A stretch of 64,000 nucleotides of DNA from Thiocystis violascens DSM 198. Its GTDB lineage: Bacteria > Pseudomonadota > Gammaproteobacteria > Chromatiales > Chromatiaceae. The translations under genes and the position numbers were made by a program. Position 1 is the stretch's first letter; each line of letters opens with the position of its first letter. The DNA lies in NCBI RefSeq assembly GCF_000227745.2, contig NC_018012.1, positions 3,279,501-3,343,500 on the forward strand, given 5' to 3'. Shown here in pieces: positions 1 through 12,347 of the stretch. The notes under the pieces were generated by a model. That model saw nothing but the letters and a program-made list of their open reading frames with translations, did no database searches and had not been told where the DNA came from.

Positions 1-37
1 GCTGAAACCGACGGCCAAGTCGCCCGCTACGGGGCGC

Positions 38-60
38 GTAGGAGCCCGCTTGCGGGCGAC
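38..60. repeat. REP-like palindrome, GTAGGAGCCCGC class
   Basis: A short imperfect palindrome whose core pairs AGCCCGC with GCGGGC. The same 23-base unit recurs at 12299-12321, 15614-15636, 15704-15726, 44037-44059 and 44127-44149, always between genes. It lies just downstream of the gamma-glutamyltransferase gene, which reads towards it. Confidence 0.8.
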
Positions 61-91
61 GCCGAGGGGGTAAGCGCTTGCCGCGATCGCC

Positions 92-4029
<3,938 letters not shown>

Positions 4030-4070
4030 TCAGGACTCAGGACGAACGGGAAACCCTAAGCCTCTGAGCG

Positions 4071-4128
4071 TGAAGCCGTTCATGGTTCGACCCTTCGACA
4101 GGCTCAGGATTCACCATGAACGGCTTCA
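4071..4128. repeat. CCGTTC-type long palindrome
   Basis: A perfect or near-perfect hairpin with arms TGAAGCCGTTCATGGTT and its complement. The loop is CGACCCTTCGACAGGCTCAGG. The core is shared with 2795-4057, 12217-12267, 14203-14251 and 59144-59211, but the outermost arm bases (TGAAGCC) differ from copy to copy. Confidence 0.8.
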
Positions 4129-4194
4129 GGCTGCCTTATCCCTGCTTTCCGGGGGCAGAGAAGGCGAAACGGTCAGGCTCAAACTGAGAATTGC

Positions 4195-4370
4195 TGACCC
4201 TGGGAGCGCCGGCTTGCAGCCGGCCCTGGGGCAGTCGACATGTTGTCGACCGACGATGACGCCAGGGCGCGGCCCGTCAGATGCCGCGGTTTCGATCCGG
4301 TCGGTCGGCTTTGTCCGGCTACAAGCCGGACGCCCCAGGGCCGGCTGCAAGCCGGCGCTCCCAGGGGCTG
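4195..4370. repeat. inverted pair of GCCGGC-type REP units
   Basis: GGGAGCGCCGGCTTGCAGCC (about 4201-4220) is followed by a GTCGACATGTTGTCGAC palindrome. An inverted copy of the first unit lies at about 4335-4366. The 48-base composite of first unit plus GTCGAC palindrome recurs near 7770-7826. The pair fills the gap between IS copy A and rsmD and looks like a BIME-style arrangement. No gene is seen here. Confidence 0.75.
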
Positions 4371-4373
4371 CGC

Positions 4374-4937
4374 TCACAGGGGGACGCCAATCAGCCCATA
4401 GCGAACCTGCCCCGCGTTCTTGTCTCGCAGGAGATCCCAGCCCGGCGGTAACGCCGGAAAGCCCGTCCGACGCGCCGCTTCCAGATAGATCCGCGCGCCT
4501 GGCGCAAGCCAGCTTTGGCCCGCCAAACGCGCGATGGCCGGCGCGAGCAGGTCGTCGTCATAGGGCGGATCCAGAAACACGATATCGAAAGGACGCGGCG
4601 AACCGGCGAGCCATTGCAGCGTGTCGGCGTGCAGGATCTCGATGCCGGGGGCGTCTAGGGTCCGCGCATTGGCCCGCAACCGCTGCGCGACGGCCGCCGC
4701 GCGCTCGATCAAAACCACCTCGCCGGCGCCCCGCGAGGCGGCCTCGAAACCGAGCGCGCCGCTGCCGGCAAAGGCATCGAGACAGCGGGCGCCGGGGATA
4801 ATGGGCGCCAGCCAGTTGAACAGGGTCTCGCGCACCCGGTCCGGCGTGGGACGCAGACCGGGTTGATCGGGAAAGGGCAGGCGGCGGCCGCGAAAACGGC
4901 CGCCGACGATGCGCAGTTGGTTACTCGCCCGCGTCAC
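4374..4937 (-). CDS. rsmD: 16S rRNA (guanine966-N2)-methyltransferase
   Basis: RsmD-type methyltransferase of about 187 residues that methylates G966 of 16S rRNA using S-adenosylmethionine. LRIVGGRFRGRRL near the N-terminus is a strong RsmD signature. LDAFAGSGALGFEAASRGA is the SAM-binding motif, and FLDPPYDDD is the NPPY-like catalytic motif. I chose the GTG at 4937, which overlaps the end of the upstream M16 peptidase gene by 17 bases and gives the family length. A longer reading from 5033 adds low-complexity residues with no homologous look. It is probably translated from the same message as the two M16 genes. Confidence 0.9.
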   Translation of the reverse strand: MTRASNQLRIVGGRFRGRRLPFPDQPGLRPTPDRVRETLFNWLAPIIPGARCLDAFAGSGALGFEAASRGAGEVVLIERAAAVAQRLRANARTLDAPGIEILHADTLQWLAGSPRPFDIVFLDPPYDDDLLAPAIARLAGQSWLAPGARIYLEAARRTGFPALPPGWDLLRDKNAGQVRYGLIGVPL

Positions 4938-6288
4938 TGACCGCGGACGCCTGGGCGGAGTTGTTGCCAACCGTGACGATGGCGAGCCGGTCGGGATGGA
5001 CGCGCCGCGCGAAGGCGTCGTGGATCTGCTCAACCGTGATGGCCTCGATGCGCGACGTAAAGCGGTCCAGATAATCCAGCGGCAAGCCGTAGAAACCGAT
5101 CACGGCCAGATACTGAACGATGTCGCCATTACTCGCGATGCGCAACGGAAAGCCGCCGGTGATGTTCTTTTTGGCCGCGATCAGTTCCTGCGCGCTCGGT
5201 CCCTGGTCGATGAAGCGTTTCAGCGTCTCCAGCAAGACGGCGCGGGCTTGGTCGGCCTGCGCGTTTTTGGTCTGAAGCCCCATCAGGAAGGGACCGGGCT
5301 GGGCCAGCGGCAGGAAATAACTGTAGGTGCTGTAGGACAGCCCGCGTTTCTCGCGGATCTCGTTCATCAGGATGGAGACCAGACCGCTGCCGCCGAGAAT
5401 ATGGTTGCCGACATAGAGCGGGAAATAATCGGAATCGCCCCGACGCATCCCCGGCTGGCCGGCCAGTACCGTGGTCTGACTGGAGGTAAAGGGGATGGCT
5501 TCCAGGGTGCCGTCGGTCAGTTCCGTGACCGCGGGCAATGTGGGCGGGCGTTCGCCGGACGGCAGCCCGGCGACGATCCGCGCGGCCAGCGCCTCGGCAG
5601 CGGCACGGTCGAGCGCGCCGACGATGGCGACCACGGCGTTCGCGCCGCGATAGTAGCGAGCGTGAAAGTCCGTCAGATCCTCGCGCGTCATGGCGGCGAT
5701 GCTCTCGGCGGTCCCGGCGGGATCGGCGGCATAGGGATGATCGCCGAAGATCGCCCGATAGAGCGCCTTCTGGCCCACGGTCTTGGGCGATTCCTGATCC
5801 TGCCTGAGCGCGACCAGCCGGTTCTCGCGGATGCGCTCCAGATCCGCCGGGGCGAAGGTCGGCGCGGTCAGCACGGTCGCGAGCGTCTCGACCGCCGTTT
5901 CCAGAACCGGTTCGCGGGTCAGCGAGCGCATGACCACCGAGGTCATGTCACGGTCCGCGCCAGCGTCGAGTTTGGCGCCGACATTCTCCAGCCGCTCGGC
6001 CAGCGCATCGGCATTCCAGTCGCCCGCGCCCTGCGTGAGCATGGCCGCCGTCAGTGAGGCCAGGCCGGAACGATCGCCGTCGCGCGCGCTCCCGGCGTCG
6101 AAGACCACCCGCACATCGACCATCGGGATCTCCGGGGCGGCAACGAACAGCACCCGCGCGCCGCCGGGCGCCTGCCAGGTCTGGATCTCGGGGGTGGCGC
6201 GCGCGGCTCCGGGGGCGAGGCCGACGGCCAGGAACAGGGCCGCGACAAGCCAGGGTCGATGGGATACGTGGAAACGATCAGCGAACAT
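4921..6288 (-). CDS. M16 peptidase-like protein, non-catalytic partner
   Basis: A 455-residue exported M16-family protein. The ATG at 6288 follows a strong GGGAGGACTCACCC ribosome site and starts a signal peptide (about residues 13-32, ending ARA). The N-terminal domain has no HxxEH zinc site: the corresponding segment reads GLASLTAAMLTQG. The C-terminal M16 domain keeps the EIREKRGLSYSTYSYF segment, which typically contacts substrate in non-catalytic subunits. It overlaps the upstream catalytic M16 gene by 11 bases. The pair is expected to form a clam-shell heterodimer like the mitochondrial processing peptidase or other bacterial M16 pairs. The substrate is unknown. Confidence 0.9.
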   Translation of the reverse strand: MFADRFHVSHRPWLVAALFLAVGLAPGAARATPEIQTWQAPGGARVLFVAAPEIPMVDVRVVFDAGSARDGDRSGLASLTAAMLTQGAGDWNADALAERLENVGAKLDAGADRDMTSVVMRSLTREPVLETAVETLATVLTAPTFAPADLERIRENRLVALRQDQESPKTVGQKALYRAIFGDHPYAADPAGTAESIAAMTREDLTDFHARYYRGANAVVAIVGALDRAAAEALAARIVAGLPSGERPPTLPAVTELTDGTLEAIPFTSSQTTVLAGQPGMRRGDSDYFPLYVGNHILGGSGLVSILMNEIREKRGLSYSTYSYFLPLAQPGPFLMGLQTKNAQADQARAVLLETLKRFIDQGPSAQELIAAKKNITGGFPLRIASNGDIVQYLAVIGFYGLPLDYLDRFTSRIEAITVEQIHDAFARRVHPDRLAIVTVGNNSAQASAVSDAGE

Positions 6289-7666
6289 GGGTGAGTCCTC
6301 CCAGACCCTTCGGTGCGGGCGCCGACTGGTTGTCGGCGAGCGGTTGCGGATCGAGCACCGCCACGGTGAGTCGATCGGGATTGAGATATTTGCGGGCGAC
6401 CGCCTGGATCTGCGCGGGCGTGACCGCGGCCAGATTGTCCACATAGGCATCGGCGAGTCGCCAGTCGAGCCCGAGCGCTTCGAGCTGGCCAAGCTGCATG
6501 CCCTGATAGAAAAGCGCATCCTGCTCATAGACCTTGCCGGCAATCACCTGGGTGCGGACCCGCTCCAGTTCGCTCGCGTCGACCGGTTCGGTCTGAAGAC
6601 GCGCGATCTGGTCGCGCAGCGCCTGTTCGAGATCCGCGATGCCATGCCCCTTGGCCGGGACGCCATCGAACAGGAACAGTCCCGGCAGGCGTGCGAAGGC
6701 GCTGTAACTGGCGCCCGTGGAGGACGCGATCTGGCTGCCTCGCACCAGTTCGCGGGCAAGGCGCGCGCTATCGCCGCCATCCAGGATCGAGGCCAGGATC
6801 TCCAGCGCATAGGGCTCCCAGGGCTCGTCCGCGTCCGCGATGGCGGGCGCCTTGTAGCCCATCAGCAGATAGGGCTCCTTGGCCGGCGCCTTGACCCGCA
6901 GCCGCTTTTCGCCCAGTTGCTCGGGCTCCGCCAGGGTCTTGGGCGGGGTCACGGTCTCGGCCTTCAGCGGGCCGAAGTGCTTTTCGGCCAGGGCAAAGAC
7001 CTGCTCCGGATCCACGTCGCCCGCCACCACCAGGGTCGCGTTGTTCGGGGCATACCAGAGACGGTACCAATCGCGCAGATCCTCGACGCGCATCTGTTCC
7101 AGATCGCCCGGCCAGCCGATCACCGGGTTGCGGTAGGGCGAGGCGTCATAGGCGACGGCGGTGAAGCGTTCGTAGGTCAGCGACTGCGGATCGTCGTCGG
7201 TACGCATCCGGCGCTCTTCCTTGACCACTTCGAGTTCCTTGGCGAATTCCTTCTCGCCCAGGGTCAGATGGCGCATGCGATCCGATTCGAGCTCGAAGGC
7301 GATTTCCAGCCGGTCGCTCGCCAGATTCTCATAGTAGGCGGTGTAGTCGCGCCCGGTGAAGGCGTTCTCCTCGCCCCCGTTCTCGGCGACGATGCGCGAG
7401 AATTCGTTGGGGGCGAAACGCTCGGTGCCCTGGAACATCATGTGTTCGAGGACATGCGAGATCCCGGTGATCCCGCCATGCTCGTAGCTCGATCCGATGC
7501 GATACCAGATCTGCGAGGTCAGGATCGGCGCGCGACGGTCCGGTTTGACCAGGATCTTGAGTCCGTTGTCGAGGCGTCGTTCGTGCACCTCCGGCGCGGC
7601 GAGTGTCGTCAGCGGCAACAGGAAAAACAGCACGGCGAGCAAGCGTCGTTTCATGAGTCGTTGCAT
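6278..7666 (-). CDS. M16 family zinc peptidase, catalytic subunit
   Basis: A 462-residue periplasmic zinc protease of the pitrilysin and processing-peptidase family. The N-terminus is a signal peptide (KRRLLAVLFFLLPLTTLAA). HVLEHMMF near residue 70 is the inverted HxxEH zinc motif, and ELEVVKEERRMR about 75 residues later supplies the third ligand glutamate. A second, non-catalytic M16 domain follows. It is first in an overlapping run with the non-catalytic M16 gene and then rsmD. The start could also be the ATG four codons in. Zinc-dependent peptide degradation is family knowledge. Its physiological target is not evident. Confidence 0.93.
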   Translation of the reverse strand: MQRLMKRRLLAVLFFLLPLTTLAAPEVHERRLDNGLKILVKPDRRAPILTSQIWYRIGSSYEHGGITGISHVLEHMMFQGTERFAPNEFSRIVAENGGEENAFTGRDYTAYYENLASDRLEIAFELESDRMRHLTLGEKEFAKELEVVKEERRMRTDDDPQSLTYERFTAVAYDASPYRNPVIGWPGDLEQMRVEDLRDWYRLWYAPNNATLVVAGDVDPEQVFALAEKHFGPLKAETVTPPKTLAEPEQLGEKRLRVKAPAKEPYLLMGYKAPAIADADEPWEPYALEILASILDGGDSARLARELVRGSQIASSTGASYSAFARLPGLFLFDGVPAKGHGIADLEQALRDQIARLQTEPVDASELERVRTQVIAGKVYEQDALFYQGMQLGQLEALGLDWRLADAYVDNLAAVTPAQIQAVARKYLNPDRLTVAVLDPQPLADNQSAPAPKGLGGLTHVR

Positions 7667-7769
7667 GAACAGGGGTTCCTAAATCGGTTGTCGGGTCAGA
7701 CAGGCAATCTATGGGCAAGGATGGACCGATGATAGTTCCGGAAAGAAAACGATTCCAAGATACCGCCCC

Positions 7770-7826
7770 CTCGGAGCGCCGGCTTGCAGCCGGTCCTGGG
7801 GAAGTCGACATGTTGTCGACTTGGGC
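7770..7826. repeat. composite REP: GCCGGC hairpin plus GTCGACATGTTGTCGAC
   Basis: GGAGCGCCGGCTTGCAGCCG followed by GTCGACATGTTGTCGAC repeats the composite near 4201-4250 almost base for base. This shows that the two small palindromes travel as one unit. Confidence 0.75.
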
Positions 7827-7944
7827 GATTTCAGGAAAACTTCATGCCAAATCCCTGGCTGTCTGGGGTGTGTCATCAATTCTCTTGTTATGGTATGAGT
7901 ACGCAAATAGAGGGCATCTCCGTCCGTTGAGCAGGATGCTGCCC

Positions 7945-8024
7945 TGTAGGGGCGAATTCATTCGCCGTGTTGGTTGCGGGGATGCGGGGATGCGGGATTC
8001 AGGGGCGAATGAATTCGCCCCTAC
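7945..8024. repeat. inverted pair of GGGGCGAATTCATTCGCC units
   Basis: TAGGGGCGAATTCATTCGCC (7946-7965) and its inverted copy (about 8003-8023) enclose a short GGGGATGC tandem. Each unit is itself palindromic at GAATTC. This is a REP-type doublet upstream of the histidine kinase gene. Confidence 0.8.
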
Positions 8025-8180
8025 GGCGATGCCGCTCGACATCCGCGTCGAGCGTCTCGATCCGATGCCCTGAAACAGTCGCGGAGCGGTGATCGTCCCA
8101 CACGAATTACAATTGACGACACGCCGTAAGACCCACTCGGAGATCACCCAGGAAACGAACAGAGTCGTCGAGAGAGACCG

Positions 8181-11100
8181 ATGCCGAACGCTTCCATCTT
8201 GAATCCTTTGCCCCAGGATGCACCCGATTACGCACAGATTCTGGATGCCAGCGGCATCGGTCTCTGGGAATACGACCATCTGACCGGGCGCGCGCGCGTG
8301 AACGCGCCGATCGCGGCGATGCTCGGTTACGCCGACGCGGATTCCCCAACCGTTCCCGACGATTGGTTCGCGCTGGTCCATCCCGAGGATCAACTCCAGG
8401 TCAGGGCGCGTATGGATGCGGCGTTGCTGCCCGACAACCCACTGTACGAGGCGAGCTTTCGGATGCGTCGCCGCGATGGCCGTTGGCTGCGGGTGCGGAG
8501 CCGGGGGCGGGCGATCGCGCGCGATGCCGCCGCTGGCCAACCGCTCCGCACGGCGGGCACGCTGATCGATATCGGCGAGCGGGATGCGCTGGAGCAGGAA
8601 CTGGCGGGGCGCGAGGAAGACCTGCATCTCGTCATGGACAGCCTCGACGAGGTGTTTTGGATCTCCGACCTCGACCTCCAGCGGATTATTTATATCAATC
8701 CGGCCTATGAGCGGATCTGGGGACGGCCGGTGGCCGAACTGTACGCCAACCCCCTTTCGTTTCTCGATGCCATTCACCCCGAGGATCTCGATTCCTTTCT
8801 GACGGAACTGGCCCGACAGCGCCAGGGGTTACCCAGCGAGGGCGAATACCGAATCCTGCGCCCGGATGGCAGCGTCCGCTGGATCTGGGACCGCAGTTTT
8901 CCGGTCGTCGCGCCCGATGGATCGATCGCTCGCTCCGTCGGCCTTGCGCGGGACATCTCCGCGCGGAAACATTCCGAGGATGAAGTCCGGCGACTCAATG
9001 CGATCCTGGAAGAGCGGGTCAGCCAATGCGCCACCGAATTGGAGACGAGCGTCCGGCAACATCAGGAAAGCGAGGGACGTTTCCGCGACGCCATCGCCGC
9101 GTCCAACGTCGGACTGTGGGACTGGCATCTTCAGACCGATACCGTCCATTTCAGCGCGGCCTTTGCCGCCACGCTGGATGCCTATGTGTGGGAGTTGCCC
9201 CAGTGCTGGAAAGACCTGCTGCACGCCGATGACAGAGAGCGCGCGATCGCCGGCACCTTGCGGGAGCTGCTGCAATCGGGGCGGTGCGAACAGGAATTCC
9301 GGTTCCGCTTCCGAAATCGCGGCGAGCGCTGGATACTGAGTCGCGGCAAGGTGGTCGACCGGGATGCGGCGGGCAAGCCGCTGCGCGCGATCGGCACGCT
9401 CACCGACATTCACGACCTCAAGCTGGCCGAGGCGCTGAACCGGAAACTCGCGGCGATCATCGAGGCCAGCAGCGACATGATCGCCACCGCCAGCCACGAG
9501 GGACTGGTCGACTACATCAACCCCGCCGGGCGCGCGCTCCTGGGGATCGATCCGCTGGAGCCGCTGGAGCGTGCTCGCATCGAAGCTCATCATCCGGACT
9601 GGGCCTATCGGCGGGTGAAGGAAGAAGGCATTCCGGCAGCGCTTGCGCACGGCCAGTGGATGGGCGACACGGCGCTGCTCGGGCCTGACGGTTCTGAGAT
9701 CCCGGTCTCGCAACTCATCCTCGCCCAACCGGACCCGCTCACCGGACAGATCGAATATCTCTCGACCATCTGCCGCGATCTCTCCGAACGCATCCGGGCC
9801 AACGCGGCGCTCCAACAGTTGCAGCAGGAGCAGGAACTGATCCTGGATTCGGTGCCGGCGCTGATCTGGTACAAGGATACCGCCAATCGCATCCTGCGCG
9901 TCAACGCCGCGGTCGCCCAGTCGCTGGGTTTGCCGAAATCGCGGATCGAGGGCCATCACTCGGCCGAGTTTTATCCGGATGACGCCGAGCGCTATTATCG
10001 CGATGACCTCATCGTGATCGAAACCGGGGTTCCGCGTTATGGCATCGACGAACCCTATCGCCTGCCCTCCGGCGAACGGCGCTGGATCCGCACGGACAAG
10101 ATTCCGCTCAAGGACGCGGCCGGACGGGTGACCTGCATTCTGGCGATGGCCATCGATATCACCGCGCGCAAGGCGGCCGAGGACGCGCTGCGCATCAGCC
10201 AGGACGACCTCAGCCGTGCCCAGGCCGTGGGTAAAATCGGGAGCTGGCGGCTGGATGTGCGCCACGATGTGCTGATCTGGTCGGCGGAAGCCCATCGGAT
10301 CTTCGGCATTCCTCCAGGGGAGTCATTGAGCTACGGAACCTTCCTGTCCACCGTGCATCCCGAGGACCGGGAAGCCGTGGACCGGCAGTGGCAAGCCGCT
10401 CTCCAGGGCGAGCCGTATGACATCGAGCATCGGGCGATCGTGAACGGGCAGGTCAAATGGCTGCGGCAAAAGGCGGAACTGGAGTTCGACGACCGCGGCG
10501 AGTTGCTGGGCGGTTTCGGAACGACCCAGGACATCACCGAGCACAAACTGACCGAGGAAGCCCTGCGCGAATCCGACCGCCGCAAGGACGAATTCATCGC
10601 CATCCTCGCCCATGAACTGCGCAATCCGCTGGCGCCGATCAAAAACGCGGTGCAAATCCTGGAACACCCGGATCTGGACGCATCCAGGCTGGCTTGGTTG
10701 CGTCATGTCATCGAGCGCCAGGTCGACTCCCTGACGAAATTGGTCGACGATCTTCTGGACGTTTCCCGGATCGGTCGCGGCAAAATCGCGCTTCGCCGGG
10801 AGTCGCTCGCCGTGGCGGACATCGTCGCCGCGGCGGTGGAGTCCTGCCAGCCGCTGATCGATGCCCGCCGGCATGAGCTCATCCTCAGTCTGCCCTCGGA
10901 GTTACCGCGGATCGATGGCGATCCGCTCCGGCTGGAGCAGGTGTTGTCGAATCTGCTCAACAACGCCGCGACCTATACCGAACCTGGCGGCAAAATCCAG
11001 TTGACCGTCCAACAAGAAGGCGACGAGATTGTCGTGCGCGTCACGGACACCGGGATCGGCATTTCGCCGTCGATGCTGGACAAGATATTCGATCTGTTCG

Positions 11101-11693
11101 TGCAGGCGGATCGGTCGCGCCAGGACGCTCAGGGCGGGCTTGGCATCGGGCTGAGTCTGGCGAAACAACTCGTTACCCTGCATGGCGGGACGCTCACGGC
11201 CGCCAGCGAGGGCGCGGGCAAAGGCAGCGAGTTCAGTCTGCGTTTGCCGCTTGGCTCGGAGCGGATCGAGACCATGCCGTCCGTGAGTCAGTCGGGCGGC
11301 GCGGTGATCGCCTCCGGCCGTCGCATCTTGCTCGCGGACGACAATCCGGACGTGTTGGAAAGTCTGGCGATGCTGCTGGAACTCATGGGGCACGAGGTGC
11401 GAACCGCCCGTAATGGATTGGAAGCGGTCGCGACCGCGACCACGTTTCAACCCGATCTCATTCTGCTGGATCTCGGCATGCCCGAGTTGGATGGCTACGA
11501 CACCTGTCGACGCCTGCGCGCGGCGCCGTCCGGGCATGCTGGCGTGATGATCGCCGCGATTTCGGGGTGGGGTCAGGATCGGCACAAAGAGGCCACGCGC
11601 GCGGCGGGATTCGATCGTCATCTCGTCAAGCCGGTCGACATCGGCGCGCTGACCTGTCTGCTGAATGCCTTGCCCGCCGGTATCAGCGGATAG
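8181..11693 (+). CDS. hybrid sensor histidine kinase with six PAS domains
   Basis: A 1170-residue cytoplasmic hybrid histidine kinase with no membrane segment or signal peptide. Six PAS/PAC units can be counted by their closing motifs: LIDIGERDALE, LARDISARKHSE, LTDIHDLKLAE, ICRDLSERIRAN, AIDITARKAAED and TQDITEHKLTEE. A HisKA domain follows with the phospho-acceptor in LAHELRNPLAP (H811). The HATPase domain includes NLLNNAATYTEPGG and DTGIGISPSMLDKIFDLF. A C-terminal receiver domain has acidic residues in LLADDN, the phospho-acceptor in LLDLGMPELDG (D1097) and the lysine in HLVKP. No response regulator or output gene lies beside it. The PAS domains may bind a flavin, haem or small ligand, but none can be assigned. 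Confidence 0.93.
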   Translation: MPNASILNPLPQDAPDYAQILDASGIGLWEYDHLTGRARVNAPIAAMLGYADADSPTVPDDWFALVHPEDQLQVRARMDAALLPDNPLYEASFRMRRRDGRWLRVRSRGRAIARDAAAGQPLRTAGTLIDIGERDALEQELAGREEDLHLVMDSLDEVFWISDLDLQRIIYINPAYERIWGRPVAELYANPLSFLDAIHPEDLDSFLTELARQRQGLPSEGEYRILRPDGSVRWIWDRSFPVVAPDGSIARSVGLARDISARKHSEDEVRRLNAILEERVSQCATELETSVRQHQESEGRFRDAIAASNVGLWDWHLQTDTVHFSAAFAATLDAYVWELPQCWKDLLHADDRERAIAGTLRELLQSGRCEQEFRFRFRNRGERWILSRGKVVDRDAAGKPLRAIGTLTDIHDLKLAEALNRKLAAIIEASSDMIATASHEGLVDYINPAGRALLGIDPLEPLERARIEAHHPDWAYRRVKEEGIPAALAHGQWMGDTALLGPDGSEIPVSQLILAQPDPLTGQIEYLSTICRDLSERIRANAALQQLQQEQELILDSVPALIWYKDTANRILRVNAAVAQSLGLPKSRIEGHHSAEFYPDDAERYYRDDLIVIETGVPRYGIDEPYRLPSGERRWIRTDKIPLKDAAGRVTCILAMAIDITARKAAEDALRISQDDLSRAQAVGKIGSWRLDVRHDVLIWSAEAHRIFGIPPGESLSYGTFLSTVHPEDREAVDRQWQAALQGEPYDIEHRAIVNGQVKWLRQKAELEFDDRGELLGGFGTTQDITEHKLTEEALRESDRRKDEFIAILAHELRNPLAPIKNAVQILEHPDLDASRLAWLRHVIERQVDSLTKLVDDLLDVSRIGRGKIALRRESLAVADIVAAAVESCQPLIDARRHELILSLPSELPRIDGDPLRLEQVLSNLLNNAATYTEPGGKIQLTVQQEGDEIVVRVTDTGIGISPSMLDKIFDLFVQADRSRQDAQGGLGIGLSLAKQLVTLHGGTLTAASEGAGKGSEFSLRLPLGSERIETMPSVSQSGGAVIASGRRILLADDNPDVLESLAMLLELMGHEVRTARNGLEAVATATTFQPDLILLDLGMPELDGYDTCRRLRAAPSGHAGVMIAAISGWGQDRHKEATRAAGFDRHLVKPVDIGALTCLLNALPAGISG

Positions 11694-11764
11694 GTAATTG
11701 TACCGACTTGGAAAATGACTTGATCGCGCCAGAATAGAGAGCACCGCAACGCAGTACCCTCACA

Positions 11765-12190
11765 ATGATGCAGTCATTCGATCCAGCCAAATTTTTCAGC
11801 GACCTCGCGACCAGTCACAACCAAACGGCGATCGGCACGATCATGGCCGATAGTCCGTTTACCGCCGATGGCGGGCTTGCGTGCGATGCCTTCGTCGAAA
11901 AGCACGCGGAGACGATCGGACAGCACTATGCCCGCACGGGAGGCATCTTCATGGAGACCGCCGACGCCTCGCGGATGGCCCAAGGGCTTTGGGAGTACAT
12001 CGAGTATCTTCGGTCATGGTCGGAGCAGATCTTTGGGCGCTCGCTCCCGCGCAAGCGTCCGCGTCGGACGGCGCCAGCGCCAGACCGGACGCAGCATGAA
12101 GGCGAGCCGGCGACGATCGCTCGGCGCCGGCGCCTCGACCTCCCCGCCGGGATCGCGCATCCCTCGGAAAGCCTCGGATTCGGAGCCTGA
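11765..12190 (+). CDS. hypothetical protein
   Basis: A 141-residue protein I do not recognise. The first about 95 residues look like a folded helical domain (FDPAKFFSDLATSHNQTAIGT, then EKHAETIGQHYARTGGIF, then a WEYIEYLRSWSEQIFG helix). The rest is arginine- and proline-rich with low complexity, and its last codons approach the palindrome at 12217. It lies 71 bases after the histidine kinase on the same strand and may be cotranscribed. The C-terminal third might be non-native read-through into repeat-rich DNA. Confidence 0.5.
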   Translation: MMQSFDPAKFFSDLATSHNQTAIGTIMADSPFTADGGLACDAFVEKHAETIGQHYARTGGIFMETADASRMAQGLWEYIEYLRSWSEQIFGRSLPRKRPRRTAPAPDRTQHEGEPATIARRRRLDLPAGIAHPSESLGFGA

Positions 12191-12216
12191 AGCCTTTCGC
12201 GGGGAGGTACTCGCTC

Positions 12217-12267
12217 CGTCTGAAGCCGTTCGTGGTTCGAGTGCCTCACCACGAACGGCTTCAGACG
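12217..12267. repeat. CCGTTC-type long palindrome
   Basis: A perfect hairpin with arms CGTCTGAAGCCGTTCGTGG and complement around a short TTCGAGTGCCTCA loop. It shares the CCGTTCGTGG core with the other members but has its own outer arm CGTCTGAAG. Confidence 0.8.
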
Positions 12268-12298
12268 TGGGCACACGGAGGGCATCTTCGCAGGTCAC

Positions 12299-12321
12299 GT
12301 CGCCCGCAAGCGGGCTCCTAC
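12299..12321. repeat. REP-like palindrome, GTAGGAGCCCGC class
   Basis: An inverted-orientation copy of the unit at 38-60, placed between the hypothetical gene and the end of the GspE-type ATPase gene. Confidence 0.8.
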
Positions 12322-12347
12322 GGGTAGGCTCTTTCACGGAAACCGCC

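Larger units (their letters stand above)
7667..8180. other. intergenic region between divergent genes, with REP units
   Basis: About 510 bases separate the M16 operon from the divergent histidine kinase gene, so promoters for both should lie here. I see no clear -35/-10 pair. The region holds the two repeat blocks listed separately (7770-7826 and 7945-8024) and no convincing gene. Confidence 0.6.

Noticed and set aside
5831..7732. Long plus-strand open frame of over 600 codons
   Set aside because: It lies antisense to the two M16 peptidase genes. Its translation is arginine-rich and without domains, a by-product of high-GC codon bias.
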